A DNA stretch of 64,000 nucleotides. Source: Streptosporangium roseum DSM 43021 (lineage in GTDB: Bacteria > Actinomycetota > Actinomycetes > Streptosporangiales > Streptosporangiaceae). A program made the position numbers and the translations under genes. Below are positions 1 to 10,667 of the stretch, in pieces (position 1 is the stretch's first letter; each line of letters starts with the position of its first letter). Location of the stretch: positions 7,378,001 to 7,442,000 of the forward strand of contig NC_013595.1 of assembly GCF_000024865.1 (NCBI RefSeq). Reading direction: 5' to 3'. The notes under the pieces were generated by a model. That model was given only the letters and a program-made list of their open reading frames with translations. It did not search any database and had not been told where the DNA came from.

Positions 1-423
1 CGCGGTCTTCGGATCACCCGAGAACGTGCCGAGGTGGAACGGGGCGTCTCTCAGCCCTGAGAGCTTGCGGGCGTCCGGCCAGCAGACCACTCGCACCCAC
101 AGGGCTCTGTGCTTCCGATCCACCTCGTCACGGGTGTCCGTCCACTGATAGCCGTACTCGCTCATGCCGTCGTGTTTGTCGACGACGACCTGGCCCAGGG
201 AGAAACCCTTCGGAATGTGGTTGACGAGGAGCCCGTCGATGGCGGTGGCGCCCCTCGGCGGCTGGTCGGATCTGGCCGCCTCGGACCGTTCGGCCTCTGC
301 CTTGGTGGGGGTGGGGCAGCCGGCGTGGCCGGTCGCGACCGCGTGGGCGGGCGACACGATCAGTGTCCCGGCCGACACGAGGGACGACGCCAAAAGAGCG
401 AGTGCCTGCTGAATTCTTTTCAC
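1..423 (-). CDS. Secreted protein of unknown function (C-terminus outside window)
   Basis: The reading frame is open from a GTG at 421-423 to the window edge, giving 141 residues without a stop; the C-terminus lies beyond base 1. The N-terminus (MKRIQQALALLASSLVSAG...) is a classic Sec signal peptide: two basic residues, a hydrophobic core and a likely cleavage after AHA near residue 28. The mature part is polar, with Cys residues near the start (HAGCPTP) and at VVCWPDA, possibly a disulfide, and several Trp/Tyr. No domain is recognised. Codon third positions are strongly G/C, which supports real coding. It is divergent from osmC across 238 bases. No strong ribosome binding site precedes the GTG, so the exact start is moderately secure. 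Confidence 0.7.
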   Translation of the reverse strand, partial: MKRIQQALALLASSLVSAGTLIVSPAHAVATGHAGCPTPTKAEAERSEAARSDQPPRGATAIDGLLVNHIPKGFSLGQVVVDKHDGMSEYGYQWTDTRDEVDRKHRALWVRVVCWPDARKLSGLRDAPFHLGTFSGDPKTA

Positions 424-661
424 ATCCGGGTTGGATGCGCCTGTGGCGACAGAAGTTCACCCGCGCAGACGACCGAGATCCTGCATGTCGGACCGGCCGG
501 CGACGGACCTCGGAACCGCAACCGGCGGCAGGGCACGATTGCCGGGGCCGAGGCCATGACCTCGGCGGGCGGGGGACAACCGGTGCTCCGCGGACGATCA
601 CGGTGATCTCGGCGAGTAGGGTCGTGCATGGTTAACGCTTCGTGATCGAAAGGACATCGCC

Positions 662-1090
662 ATGGCGACGACACGTACCGCGACGACTCAGTGGAAGGGT
701 GCGCTGCTCAACGGTTCGGGCACCGTCTCGCTCGACTCCTCCGGGGTGGGCACGTTCGACGTGTCCTGGCCCTCGCGAGCCGAGCAGGCCAACGGCAAGA
801 CCTCGCCCGAGGAGCTCATCGCGGCCGCGCACTCCTCCTGCTTCTCGATGGCCCTGTCCCACGGGCTGGCACAGGCAGGCACCCCGCCGCAGACGGTGGA
901 GACCAAGGCCGACGTGACCTTCCAGCCGGGCGAGGGCATCACCGGGATCGTCATCTCGGTCCGCGCCCAGGTGCCGGGCCTGTCGGCCGAGGAGTTCCAG
1001 AAGGCGGCCGAGACGGCCAAGGCCAACTGCCCGGTGAGCAAGGCCCTCGCCGGCACGACGATCAGCCTCAACGCCGAACTGCTGAGCTGA
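662..1090 (+). CDS. osmC: OsmC/Ohr family peroxiredoxin
   Basis: A cytoplasmic thiol peroxidase predicted to reduce organic hydroperoxides. At 142 residues it has the usual OsmC length. The two catalytic cysteines of the family are visible: Cys60 in ELIAAAHSSCFSMAL and Cys123 in ANCPVSKAL. The pattern TSPEELIAAAHSSCF is typical of the OsmC branch rather than strict Ohr. AAAGGA lies before the ATG at 662. The gene is monocistronic: a strong hairpin follows the stop and the next gene is 580 bases away. No regulator such as OhrR is adjacent, so the inducing signal is not visible. Family assignment is confident; the physiological substrate is inferred. Confidence 0.93.
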   Translation: MATTRTATTQWKGALLNGSGTVSLDSSGVGTFDVSWPSRAEQANGKTSPEELIAAAHSSCFSMALSHGLAQAGTPPQTVETKADVTFQPGEGITGIVISVRAQVPGLSAEEFQKAAETAKANCPVSKALAGTTISLNAELLS

Positions 1091-1100
1091 TCCGCGCCGC

Positions 1101-1144
1101 CCCGTGGCCGCGCGTGCCCCGGCCGGGACACGCGCGGCCACGGG
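1101..1144 (+). terminator. Strong hairpin after osmC
   Basis: A perfect 16-bp stem (1101-1116 with 1129-1144) and a 12-base loop that can pair further. It starts 10 bases after the osmC stop. There is no U-tract, as is common for actinobacterial terminators. Confidence 0.75.
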
Positions 1145-1670
1145 CGGCTCCGGCCCGTTTCCAGGCCCCGCCCGAGCCGCCCCAGGCCCTCCCGCCCCTC
1201 TTTTCGGGCCCTCCGCCCTTCCCCGGCTCTCCGGCCCTCTCCGAGGCTCCGCCCCCGGCCTCCGGCTTCCCGCACCGGTCCCCCGGCCCGGACCCCGCCC
1301 TGCCCCTCCGCCCGGCCCGCACCGATGAAAGCGCAGGTCCTGGCCTTGCCGCCGGAGGGCCCGCCCACTGTCCGGGGACACGTACACTCAGGCATCCCCG
1401 CCCTGCTGGGCACACCATCTGGTGACCGGAGCACCCGACGACGTCGTGCCCCGGTCGCGGCCACCTGGCTGAGGGCCGCCCCATATGGTCAGGTCACGAT
1501 CCGATCGAAGGACAAGCAGCCGGAGAAGATCCGAGCACCTCGTGAGCTCCCCCGATGCACGGCGATGCGGCCCCGGCGGGTCTGGCCGTCCGCGTTCCCC
1601 CGCCGTACAAGGGTGACAAGAACGGCAACACCCTGCACACGAGGGCCTAACTGGAGGAGAATAGGGCCAC
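1145..1670. other. Long non-coding gap with polypyrimidine tract
   Basis: No convincing gene lies between the osmC terminator and glgX. Bases about 1150-1320 are strikingly C/T-rich on the plus strand (runs such as CCCGCCCCTCTTTTCGGGCCC), so the minus strand is G-rich. Bases 1330-1650 are of ordinary composition and should hold the glgX promoter, although I cannot pick a convincing -35/-10 pair. Confidence 0.5.
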
Positions 1671-3787
<2,117 letters not shown>

Positions 3788-3791
<4 letters not shown>

Positions 3792-4192
3792 GGTCCGGCC
3801 GCGATCGCGGCGGTGAGCAGCACCAGGACGAACGTGGTCACCCCGGCGACGCCGTGCAGCAGGACGGCGAGGACGGGGAAGCGCTGCTCGGCGCCGCGCG
3901 CGTGGCGGCCGCCGCCCAGCCAGCGGGTGAACATGGTGAAGCCCAGCAGCGCGGAGGCCGCGAGCACCCCGAACGACACCCACGCGAAGGCGCGTTCGCC
4001 GGTGAGCACGTAGACGACCCAGCAGCCCAGCGCGGAGACCGCCAGGCCCGGATGGGCGAAGACGAGCACCGCGGGGAAGCGGGTGACCTTCGTCCGCTGC
4101 TGGCGCAGCCCCCCGCCGGACAGCCACAGGTACAACAGGTAGATCCCGACCATCGCGGTGATCAACCAGGTCACGATCGCGACCAGCCCCAC
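3788..4192 (-). CDS. Small integral membrane protein, function unknown
   Basis: A 134-residue protein with four predicted membrane helices: residues about 3-24 (VAIVTWLITAMVGIYLLYLWL), 41-64, 67-90 and 105-132. Basic residues lie between helices 1 and 2 (RQQRTKVTR) and between helices 3 and 4 (RWLGGGRHARGAEQR). The GTG start at 4190-4192 has GGGAGG eight or so bases upstream. No family is recognised and there are no catalytic motifs. It is convergent with glgX (overlapping stops) and divergent from the RibD-type reductase gene across 125 bases. Composition and codon use match its neighbours. Confidence 0.75.
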
Positions 4193-4317
4193 AAAACCTC
4201 CCAGATCCGCCAGAACGAATCATGTAACGAGAGTCAACCGAAGTCACTAGGAGCGTCGAATCCGTTATCGTCCGTGCTGACGGGCTCCGTAATCCGCCAC
4301 TGTGCCAAGGTAGGAGG

Positions 4318-5040
4318 ATGCGCCTCATCCATCCCGCCGCCGTCGGCGACGTCGACCTCGCCCAGGCCTACGCCTACCCGGACGGCCCGTGCGTCCGGGT
4401 CAACATGGTGGCCAGCGCCGACGGCGGGACCTGGTTGGAGGGGCTGTCCGGCGGCCTGTCCGGCGGGGGCGACCGGCGGATCTTCGGGGTGCTGCGCGGG
4501 CTGGCGGACGTCGTCGTGGTGGGAGCGGCGACCGTGCGGACCGAGGGGTACGGCCCGGCCCGGCCGAGGGAGTCGTGGCGCCCGCTGCGCGAGGGCCGCC
4601 CGGCCGCCCCGCCGGTGGCCGTGGTGACCCGGCGGCTCGACCTGGACCTGACGGGACCGCTGTTCGCCGAGGCCGAGCCGTACGCCCGGACGATCGTCAT
4701 CACCTGCGAGGCCGCGCCCGCGGAGCGGCGCGAGGAGGCCGCCGGGCACGCCGACGTGATCGTGGCGGGACGGGACCGGGTGGACCTGGCGGCGGCGGTC
4801 AAGGAGCTCGGCGAGCGCGGCCTGGGCCGGGTGCTGTGCGAGGGCGGGCCGAAGATCAACGCCCAGCTCGCCGCGGCCGGGCTGGTCGACGAGCTCTGCC
4901 TCACGCTGAGCCCGATGCTGATCGGCGGGGACGCCGCCCGGATCCTCGACGGCCCGGCCTCGCTCACCCGTCTCCGCCTGGCCCACGTCCTGGAAGAGGA
5001 AGGTTTCCTCTTCACCCGTTATATTCGAAAGTCCCGGTGA
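4318..5040 (+). CDS. RibD C-terminal (pyrimidine/dihydrofolate reductase) family protein
   Basis: A 240-residue single-domain protein of the RibD C-terminal/dihydrofolate-reductase-like fold. Visible hallmarks are VRVNMVASADGGTWLEG (residues about 26-42), the nucleotide-binding DVVVVGAATVRTEGYGPARP, LGRVLCEGGPKINAQLAAAGLVDELCLTLSPML, and a hydrophobic C-terminal strand ending FLFTRYIRKS. The family reduces 5-amino-6-ribosylaminouracil phosphate in riboflavin synthesis with NADPH, but lone actinobacterial copies outside rib operons often have unknown substrates. No deaminase domain and no rib genes are nearby, so a house-keeping riboflavin role is not proven. GGAGG lies directly before the ATG. 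It is followed after 114 bases by ligC. Confidence 0.88.
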   Translation: MRLIHPAAVGDVDLAQAYAYPDGPCVRVNMVASADGGTWLEGLSGGLSGGGDRRIFGVLRGLADVVVVGAATVRTEGYGPARPRESWRPLREGRPAAPPVAVVTRRLDLDLTGPLFAEAEPYARTIVITCEAAPAERREEAAGHADVIVAGRDRVDLAAAVKELGERGLGRVLCEGGPKINAQLAAAGLVDELCLTLSPMLIGGDAARILDGPASLTRLRLAHVLEEEGFLFTRYIRKSR

Positions 5041-5154
5041 ACCGGTGGGGTGAGTTCACCGTCGAGCACGACGACACATGTTCGGAGCCGTAGTGGACGA
5101 GCAGGGTGAGTTCGCGGCCGGGCGCCGCGCCGGATGGCCGGCCGGGGTGGCGGG

Positions 5155-6195
5155 ATGAGGCTGCCGATCGCGCCGCCGCTCGCGCCGATGCTGGCCAAGG
5201 CGGTCAGGAGCCTGCCGCCGCAGGACGGCACCCTGTTCTACGAGCCCAAGTGGGACGGCTTCCGGTGCGTGGTGTTCCGCGACGGGGACGAGGTCTATCT
5301 CGGCAGCCGCAACGAGCGGCCGTTCACGCGCTACTTCCCCGAGCTGGTCGAGGCGGTGCGGGCGGAGCTGCCCGACCGGGTGGTGGTCGACGGGGAGATC
5401 GTCGTCCGCGACGGCCAGACGCTCGACTTCGAGGCCCTGCAGCAGCGCATCCATCCGGCCGCCTCCCGGGTGCGGCTGCTGGCCGGGCAGACCCCGGCGT
5501 CGTTCGTCGCCTTCGACCTGCTGGCCCTGGGTGAGGAGTCCCTGCTGGACGTCCCGTTCGCGGCCCGTCGCACGAGGCTGGAGTCGATCTTCGGCGGCGC
5601 GGGGCACGCGGTGCGGCTGACGCCGATCACCACGTCCGAGGAGCGGGCCGCCGAGTGGTTCGCCGCCTTCGAGGGCGCGGGGCTGGACGGCATCGTGGTC
5701 AAGCCGGGCGGCCTGCCGTACCAGCCGGACAAGAGGGTCATGTCCAAGGTCAAGCACGAGCGGACGGCCGACGTGGTGGTGGCCGGATACCGGGAGCACA
5801 AGTCGGGCCCGGTGGTCGGGTCCCTGCTCCTGGGGCTCCACGACGCCGAGGGCGTGCTCCACCACGTCGGCGTCGCGGCGTCCTTCACGATGAAGCGCCG
5901 GGCCGAGCTGGTCGAGGAGCTCGCCCCGTACGTGAGCCGGGACGGCGACCATCCCTGGAGCGCCGCCTCGCTGCCCGGCGCGATCTCCAAGTGGAGCGCC
6001 ACCAAGGACCTGTCGTTCGTGCCCCTGCGGTCGGAGCTGGTGGTGGAGGTCGCCTACGACCACATGGAGGGGCGCCGTTTCCGGCACACCGCCCAGTTCC
6101 GCCGCTGGCGCCCCGACCGCACTCCCGAGTCGTGCACCTACGAGCAGCTCGAACGGCCGGTCTCCTACGACCTGGACGACATCCTGACCGGTTAG
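5155..6195 (+). CDS. ligC: ATP-dependent DNA ligase, LigC type
   Basis: A 346-residue ATP-dependent DNA ligase lacking the polymerase and nuclease domains of LigD. The adenylated lysine is Lys32 in motif I (KWDGFR). Other nucleotidyltransferase motifs visible are SRNERPF (III-like), VVDGEIVV (about 80-87), GLDGIVVKPGG (IV/V) and MSKVKHERTADVVV. A C-terminal OB-fold region (about 210-330) ends in FRRWRPDR. I chose the ATG at 5155 (MRLPIAPPLAPML), which matches the usual LigC N-terminus; an in-frame ATG at 5134 would add seven residues. In mycobacteria LigC works beside a stand-alone LigD-like polymerase; here that gene (PolD) lies 4.5 kb downstream on the other strand. Likely role: nick sealing in minor end-joining or excision repair. 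Confidence 0.92.
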   Translation: MRLPIAPPLAPMLAKAVRSLPPQDGTLFYEPKWDGFRCVVFRDGDEVYLGSRNERPFTRYFPELVEAVRAELPDRVVVDGEIVVRDGQTLDFEALQQRIHPAASRVRLLAGQTPASFVAFDLLALGEESLLDVPFAARRTRLESIFGGAGHAVRLTPITTSEERAAEWFAAFEGAGLDGIVVKPGGLPYQPDKRVMSKVKHERTADVVVAGYREHKSGPVVGSLLLGLHDAEGVLHHVGVAASFTMKRRAELVEELAPYVSRDGDHPWSAASLPGAISKWSATKDLSFVPLRSELVVEVAYDHMEGRRFRHTAQFRRWRPDRTPESCTYEQLERPVSYDLDDILTG

Positions 6196-6243
6196 CGTGG
6201 CATTCGCGTAGACACGGACGCATAGAAGCGATATATCTCGACT

Positions 6244-6600
6244 ATGGTGCGATCATCCTCTTCCGACGACGAGCTCAGGGCCGCCGTCGCGGCCCGTCGC
6301 GAGCTCGGCCCCGAGTACGAAGACTCCCTGGTCGAGGGCTTCCTTGAGAAGATGGACCAGGAGATCGACCGGCGGGTGGACGACCGGATCGCCGCCCGCT
6401 CCCGCAAGGACACCCCGGCGGTCCGCCCGTCGGTGGACGCCGGCCAGCGGCTGGCGCTGTCCATCGTCTCTCTCGTCTTCGGCGTGCCGGCGACGGCGGG
6501 CATCGCCGCCTCCACCGACGGCGGGATCGTCCTGATCCTGATCCTCTGGCTCGGCATCGTGGGCGTGAACGCGACCTTCGCCCTCGGCCGGCGCCGCTAG
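6244..6600 (+). CDS. Small membrane protein of unknown function
   Basis: 118 residues. The first 65 are charged and probably cytoplasmic (acidic stretch EDSLVEGFLEKMDQEIDRRVDDRI, likely helical), followed by two hydrophobic segments at about 68-90 and 94-113 and a basic tail (ALGRRR). This 'charged helix plus two-helix hairpin' layout is common in short actinobacterial membrane proteins of unknown function. No strong ribosome binding site precedes the ATG. The gene follows ligC by 48 bases and may be transcribed with it. Codon use is typical. No function is proposed. Confidence 0.7.
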   Translation: MVRSSSSDDELRAAVAARRELGPEYEDSLVEGFLEKMDQEIDRRVDDRIAARSRKDTPAVRPSVDAGQRLALSIVSLVFGVPATAGIAASTDGGIVLILILWLGIVGVNATFALGRRR

Positions 6601-6707
6601 CCCGGCCACCGCCCCTCCCTCGGAGCCCGGTCCGTCGCGTAGCGGGCCACGCGGCCGCGGATCTCCCCGGTCTCGCCGTCGAAGAAGACGGCCGGGGCCG
6701 CCGGCAC
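6597..6707 (-). CDS. Possible tiny gene or gene remnant (36 aa)
   Basis: From a GTG at 6705-6707 this frame reads MPAAPAVFFDGETGEI... to a TAG that overlaps the stop of the upstream-strand gene. Nearly all codon third positions are G or C, a coding-like signature that stops abruptly upstream at an in-frame TGA. It may be the C-terminal remnant of a lost gene. There is no ribosome binding site and no family match, so it could be chance. Confidence 0.22.
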   Translation of the reverse strand: MPAAPAVFFDGETGEIRGRVARYATDRAPREGRWPG

Positions 6708-6821
6708 GCGGCGGACGCGTCACCGGCATCCGGCCTCCCCGAGACCGAGACCTGATCGGATCGGTGCCGCCGCCCCGACACAACCGCCGATCACGAATTC
6801 CGGCTTTCCCGCACGATCAAG

Positions 6822-6835
6822 CAAGCGTACGCTTG
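6822..6835. promoter_or_regulatory. 14-bp palindrome before the aldehyde dehydrogenase gene
   Basis: CAAGCGTACGCTTG is a perfect inverted repeat ending 35 bases before the GTG start of the dehydrogenase. Its size and position suit a TetR-type operator. No regulator gene is adjacent, so the cognate protein is unknown. Confidence 0.45.
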
Positions 6836-6870
6836 GTCACGTTTCTGTACGGCTGACGCGGGAGTGAGCA

Positions 6871-8310
6871 GTGAACGAGTACCGCAACCTGATCGGCGGG
6901 CGGCTGGTGGCCGCGGCCGACGGCCGCACGCTGGACTCGGTCAACCCGGCCACCGGCGAGGTCTGGGCCCGCGTCCCGGCCTCGGGCAGGGCCGACGCCG
7001 AGGCCGCCGTGGCGGCGGCACGCGAGGCGTTCCCGAAGTGGTCGGCCCTGCCCGCGCTGGGCCGGGCGCACTTCCTGCGCGAGGTGGCCGGGGTCTTCGC
7101 CGCGCACGCCGAGGAGCTGGCCAGGATCGAGACCACCGACAACGGCCGCATCCTGCGGGACACGCTGAAGAAGGACCTGCCCGGCATGACCCACCTGTGG
7201 CAGATCGCCGCCGGCCAGGTGCTCGACGCGGTCAAGGGCGAGACGGTGATCCTCGGCCCCGGCAGCCTGGGCCTCACCCGGCGCGAGCCGTACGGCGTGG
7301 CGCTGTGCATCATCCCGTGGAACTCCCCCATCTCGACCTTCTCCGCCAAGGCGGCCTACGCGCTGGCGGCGGGCAACACCGTGATCGTCAAGCCGGCCGA
7401 GCAGGCCTGCGCCTCGGTGCTGCGGCTGGGCGAGCTGCTGGCCGGGGTGCTCCCGCCCGGCGTGCTCAACATCGTCAGCGGCCTCGGCGAGGACGTCGGG
7501 GACCCGCTGGTCCGGCACCGCGGGGTCAACAAGATCAGCCTCACCGGCTCCACCCAGACGGGCCAGGCCATCACCCGGGCCTCGGCCGACCACCTCAAGC
7601 CGCTGACGTTCGAGCTCGGCGGCAAGTCGCCGAACATCGTCTTCCCCGACGCCGACCTGGACGCCGCCGCCCAGGGCGTGACGGTGAACTCGATCTACAC
7701 CGGGAACGCCGGGCAGGTCTGCGTGGCCGGGTCCCGCATCCTGATCCACCGGTCGGTCTGGGACGAGATGATCGAGCGGATCACCTCGATCGCGGCGCGC
7801 GTCAGGCTGGCCGACCCCCTCGACATGGCCACCACGATGGGCCCGATCGTGTCGGAGGGGCAGTACGAACGGGTCACCTCCTACCTCGACATCGCCGAGA
7901 AGGAGGGGGCCGAGCTGGTGTTCGGCGGCCAGACCGGGGCCGACGTCGTCCCGTCCATGCCCGATGGCTACTGGGTGGCGCCCACGCTGTTCGCCACCTC
8001 GGACAACGCCCTGCGCGTCTGCCAGGAGGAGATCTTCGGCCCGGTGGCCGTGGCCATCCCGTTCGACACCGACGACGAGGCCCTGGCCGTCTCCAACGAC
8101 TCCTCCTACGGGCTGGCGGCGGGCGTGTGGACCCGCGACCTGGGCCGCGCCCACCGGTTCGTCCGCGACCTGCAGAGCGGCACGGTCTGGGTGAACACCT
8201 TCCGCCAGATGCCGCCCGGCCTGCCGTTCGGCGGCGTCAAGGACTCCGGCTACGGGCACGACGCCGTGCTGGAGTACACCCGGGAGAAGGCCGCGATCAT
8301 CCAGACCTGA
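6871..8310 (+). CDS. Aldehyde dehydrogenase (NAD(P)-dependent)
   Basis: A 479-residue aldehyde dehydrogenase superfamily enzyme oxidising an aldehyde to the carboxylic acid in the cytoplasm. Visible motifs: the cofactor/active-site segment IIPWNSPISTFSAKAAYALAAGNTVIVKPAEQ (about 147-178), FELGGKSPNIVF with the general-base Glu (about 248), NAGQVCVAGSRI with the catalytic Cys (about 283), and EEIFGPVAVAIPF near residue 390. The GTG start follows CGGGAGTG. The gene lies 83 bases before a two-domain acyl-CoA dehydrogenase on the same strand, which suggests a joint catabolic role for an aldehyde-derived acyl-CoA, but the substrate cannot be read from sequence. A 14-bp palindrome sits in the promoter region. 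Confidence 0.92.
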   Translation: MNEYRNLIGGRLVAAADGRTLDSVNPATGEVWARVPASGRADAEAAVAAAREAFPKWSALPALGRAHFLREVAGVFAAHAEELARIETTDNGRILRDTLKKDLPGMTHLWQIAAGQVLDAVKGETVILGPGSLGLTRREPYGVALCIIPWNSPISTFSAKAAYALAAGNTVIVKPAEQACASVLRLGELLAGVLPPGVLNIVSGLGEDVGDPLVRHRGVNKISLTGSTQTGQAITRASADHLKPLTFELGGKSPNIVFPDADLDAAAQGVTVNSIYTGNAGQVCVAGSRILIHRSVWDEMIERITSIAARVRLADPLDMATTMGPIVSEGQYERVTSYLDIAEKEGAELVFGGQTGADVVPSMPDGYWVAPTLFATSDNALRVCQEEIFGPVAVAIPFDTDDEALAVSNDSSYGLAAGVWTRDLGRAHRFVRDLQSGTVWVNTFRQMPPGLPFGGVKDSGYGHDAVLEYTREKAAIIQT

Positions 8311-8393
8311 GAGCTCCGGAAGGCCCCGGGGCGGACGGCGCCGGCCGCGGACGGCCCCTTACCGGAAACCGAATATGGTTCTAGAGTCGGGGC

Positions 8394-10628
8394 ATGGGAA
8401 TCGCGATCACCGAGGAGCATCGGGCGCTGGCCGCCTCCGTCCACGGCTTCGCCGGGCGGAACATCACGGCGCGGGGCATGGACCACGAACCCTTCCGCGC
8501 CGCCCTGGCCGCGCAGGGACTGCTCGGCCTCCACCTGCCCGAGCGGTACGGCGGGCAGGGCGGCGGCCTGCAGGAGCTGGCGGTCGCCCTCGAGGCACTC
8601 GGCGAGCACTGCACGCCCGGCTCCCACCTGCCCACCGTCCTGGCCTCCGCCGTCATCGCCCGCGCCACCGCGGCACACCCCCTCCCACCGGCCCCCGCCC
8701 CGCCCGTGGACGCCCCGCCCGTGGACGTCCCGGCCCTGGACGCACGGCCCGTGGACGTCCCGGCCCTGGATACCCCGGCTGCGCGCGTCCCGCCCGCCCG
8801 GGACGCGTCCCTCCCGGTGCACGACCTGCTCGCCGGCCTGGCCGGCGGCACCCTGACCGCCGCCGTCGCCCTGCCCGGCGGGACGCGCGCGGCCGCGGCG
8901 GGCCCGGCCGCGACCGCGCTCGGCTCCCCCGGCGCCGACCTCTTCGTCCTGCCGCTCCCCGACGGCCGGTGGGCCGCCCTCGACCGGGCCGACTGCGCGG
9001 CCGAGGCCGTCGACGGCATCGACCTGTCACGCCGGCTGACGGCCGTGACGGCGCGCGCCGTACCGGACGACCGCGTGCTGGGCGGGGTGACCTCCGGCCT
9101 CGTGGCGGACCTGGCGGCCGTCCTGCTCGGCGCCGAGGCCTGCGGGGTGGCGGCCTGGGCGGTGGCCGCCGCCGCCGGGCACGCCAGGGTCCGCGAGCAG
9201 TTCGGACGGCCGATCGGCCAGTTCCAGGGCGTCAAGCACAAGTGCGCCGCCATGCTCGTCGCCCTCGAACACGCCCGCGCCGCGGTCTGGGACGCCGCCC
9301 GCGCGCTCGACGGCGACGGCCCCCCGGACGAGGCGGCGCTGGCGGCCGGCACCGCCGGGGTGCTCGCCGCGGACGCCGCCGTGCGGTGCGCGGCCGACGC
9401 GATCCAGGTCCTGGGCGGCATCGGCTACACCTACGAGCACGACGCCCACCTCTACTACCGCAGGGCGCTGTCCCTGCGGGCGCTGAGCGGCGACCCCGGC
9501 GAGTGGGCCGAACGGGTGGCCGGGCTGGCCGCCGGCGGGGTCCGGCGGCGGATGGAGCCCGACCTGCCCGAGGAGGCCGGGGCCCTCCGGGAGGGGATCA
9601 GGGCCTCGGTGGCGTCGCTGGCCGGGGCGGAACCGCTGGACAGGCTCGTCCGGCTCGCCGACGAGGGCTGGATCATGCCGCATCTGCCCAGGCCCTGGGG
9701 CCGCGCCGCCTCACCGCTGGAGCAGGTCGTCATCCACCAGGAGTTCCGCGATCTCAAGCGCCCCAACCTCGGTATCGCCGCCTGGGCCGTTCCCTCGATC
9801 GTCCGCTACGGCACCCCGCAGCAGCAGGAGCGCTTCCTGCCCAGGACCCTCACCGGCGAGATCATGTGGTGCCAGCTCTTCAGCGAGCCCGGCGCCGGGT
9901 CCGACCTCGCCTCCCTGACCACCAAGGCCCTCCGGGTCGAGGGCGGCTGGTCGCTGAGCGGCCAGAAGATCTGGACCTCCCTCGCCCAGTGGGCCCAGTG
10001 GGCCATCTGCCTGGCCAGGACCGACTCCGACGCCCCCAAGCACGAGGGCATCACCTACTTCCTGGTCGAGATGTCCTCCCCCGGCGTGACCGTCCGCCCG
10101 CTGAAGGAGATCAACGGCGAGGAGGTCTTCAACGAGGTCTTCCTCGACGACGTCTTCGTCCCCGACGAACTGGTCGTCGGCCAGGTCGGCCAGGGCTGGC
10201 GGGTCGCCCGCGACACCCTCTCCCACGAGCGCGTCGCCCTCGGCGACACCTGGGGCCCCGGCTCCCGGCACACCGACATGGTCAGGCTGATCGGCGAGCT
10301 CGGCGGCCCCGGCGCGCTGCGCCCTGCCGCTCTGGAGGAGTCCGGCCGCCTGTGGGCCTCCGGCCAGGCCCTGTCCGCCCTCGGCCTGCGCGTCACCCTC
10401 TCGCAGCTCTCCGGAGGAGACTCCGGGACCGCCTCAAGCGTCCGCAAACTCCTCGGCATGCGCCACTCCCAGGCCGTCTCGGAGTTCTGCTGGTCGCTCG
10501 CCCCCGCCTCGCCGTACTGGAACCGGATGATCCTCACCACCCGGGCCTTCACCATCGGCGGCGGCACCACCGAGGTCCAGCTCAACATCATCGCCGAACG
10601 CGCCCTGGGCCTGCCCCGCGACCCCTGA
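8394..10628 (+). CDS. Two-domain (tandem) acyl-CoA dehydrogenase
   Basis: A 744-residue fusion of two acyl-CoA dehydrogenase-like halves, as in some mycobacterial FadE proteins. The N-terminal half (about 1-390) shows REQFGRPIGQFQGVKHKCA and QVLGGIGYTYEHDAHLYYRR; the C-terminal half (about 400-744) shows the FAD-contact region MWCQLFSEPGAGSDLASLTTKA, KIWTSLAQWA, and FTIGGGTTEVQLNIIAERALGLP. The C-terminal half looks like the intact catalytic one; the N-terminal half has a shortened middle region. An unusual Pro/Val/Asp-rich insert (about residues 99-140, repeated PVDVPALD) interrupts the N-terminal domain. The gene probably forms an operon with the aldehyde dehydrogenase and ends at a strong terminator. 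Substrate chain length is unknown. Confidence 0.88.
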   Translation: MGIAITEEHRALAASVHGFAGRNITARGMDHEPFRAALAAQGLLGLHLPERYGGQGGGLQELAVALEALGEHCTPGSHLPTVLASAVIARATAAHPLPPAPAPPVDAPPVDVPALDARPVDVPALDTPAARVPPARDASLPVHDLLAGLAGGTLTAAVALPGGTRAAAAGPAATALGSPGADLFVLPLPDGRWAALDRADCAAEAVDGIDLSRRLTAVTARAVPDDRVLGGVTSGLVADLAAVLLGAEACGVAAWAVAAAAGHARVREQFGRPIGQFQGVKHKCAAMLVALEHARAAVWDAARALDGDGPPDEAALAAGTAGVLAADAAVRCAADAIQVLGGIGYTYEHDAHLYYRRALSLRALSGDPGEWAERVAGLAAGGVRRRMEPDLPEEAGALREGIRASVASLAGAEPLDRLVRLADEGWIMPHLPRPWGRAASPLEQVVIHQEFRDLKRPNLGIAAWAVPSIVRYGTPQQQERFLPRTLTGEIMWCQLFSEPGAGSDLASLTTKALRVEGGWSLSGQKIWTSLAQWAQWAICLARTDSDAPKHEGITYFLVEMSSPGVTVRPLKEINGEEVFNEVFLDDVFVPDELVVGQVGQGWRVARDTLSHERVALGDTWGPGSRHTDMVRLIGELGGPGALRPAALEESGRLWASGQALSALGLRVTLSQLSGGDSGTASSVRKLLGMRHSQAVSEFCWSLAPASPYWNRMILTTRAFTIGGGTTEVQLNIIAERALGLPRDP
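8718..8770 (+). repeat. 30-bp-period tandem repeat inside the acyl-CoA dehydrogenase gene
   Basis: A 23-base identical segment occurs at 8718-8740 and 8748-8770 (period 30), with further degenerate copies upstream. It encodes PVDVPALD repeats in the N-terminal domain and is in frame. Confidence 0.7.
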
Positions 10629-10667
10629 CCCCGTACGGCCGCCGCCCGCGGCGGCGGCCGTACGGGG
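10629..10667 (+). terminator. Terminator of the aldehyde/acyl-CoA dehydrogenase operon
   Basis: A perfect 17-bp stem (10629-10645 with 10651-10667) and a 5-base loop, beginning directly after the stop codon. It may act in both directions, since the PolD gene ends at 10745 on the minus strand. Confidence 0.8.

Noticed and set aside
691..1425. Long open frames on both strands around osmC and the following gap
   Set aside because: They overlap osmC in other frames or run through the terminator and polypyrimidine tract; no ribosome binding site, no family resemblance. High G+C makes long chance frames common here.
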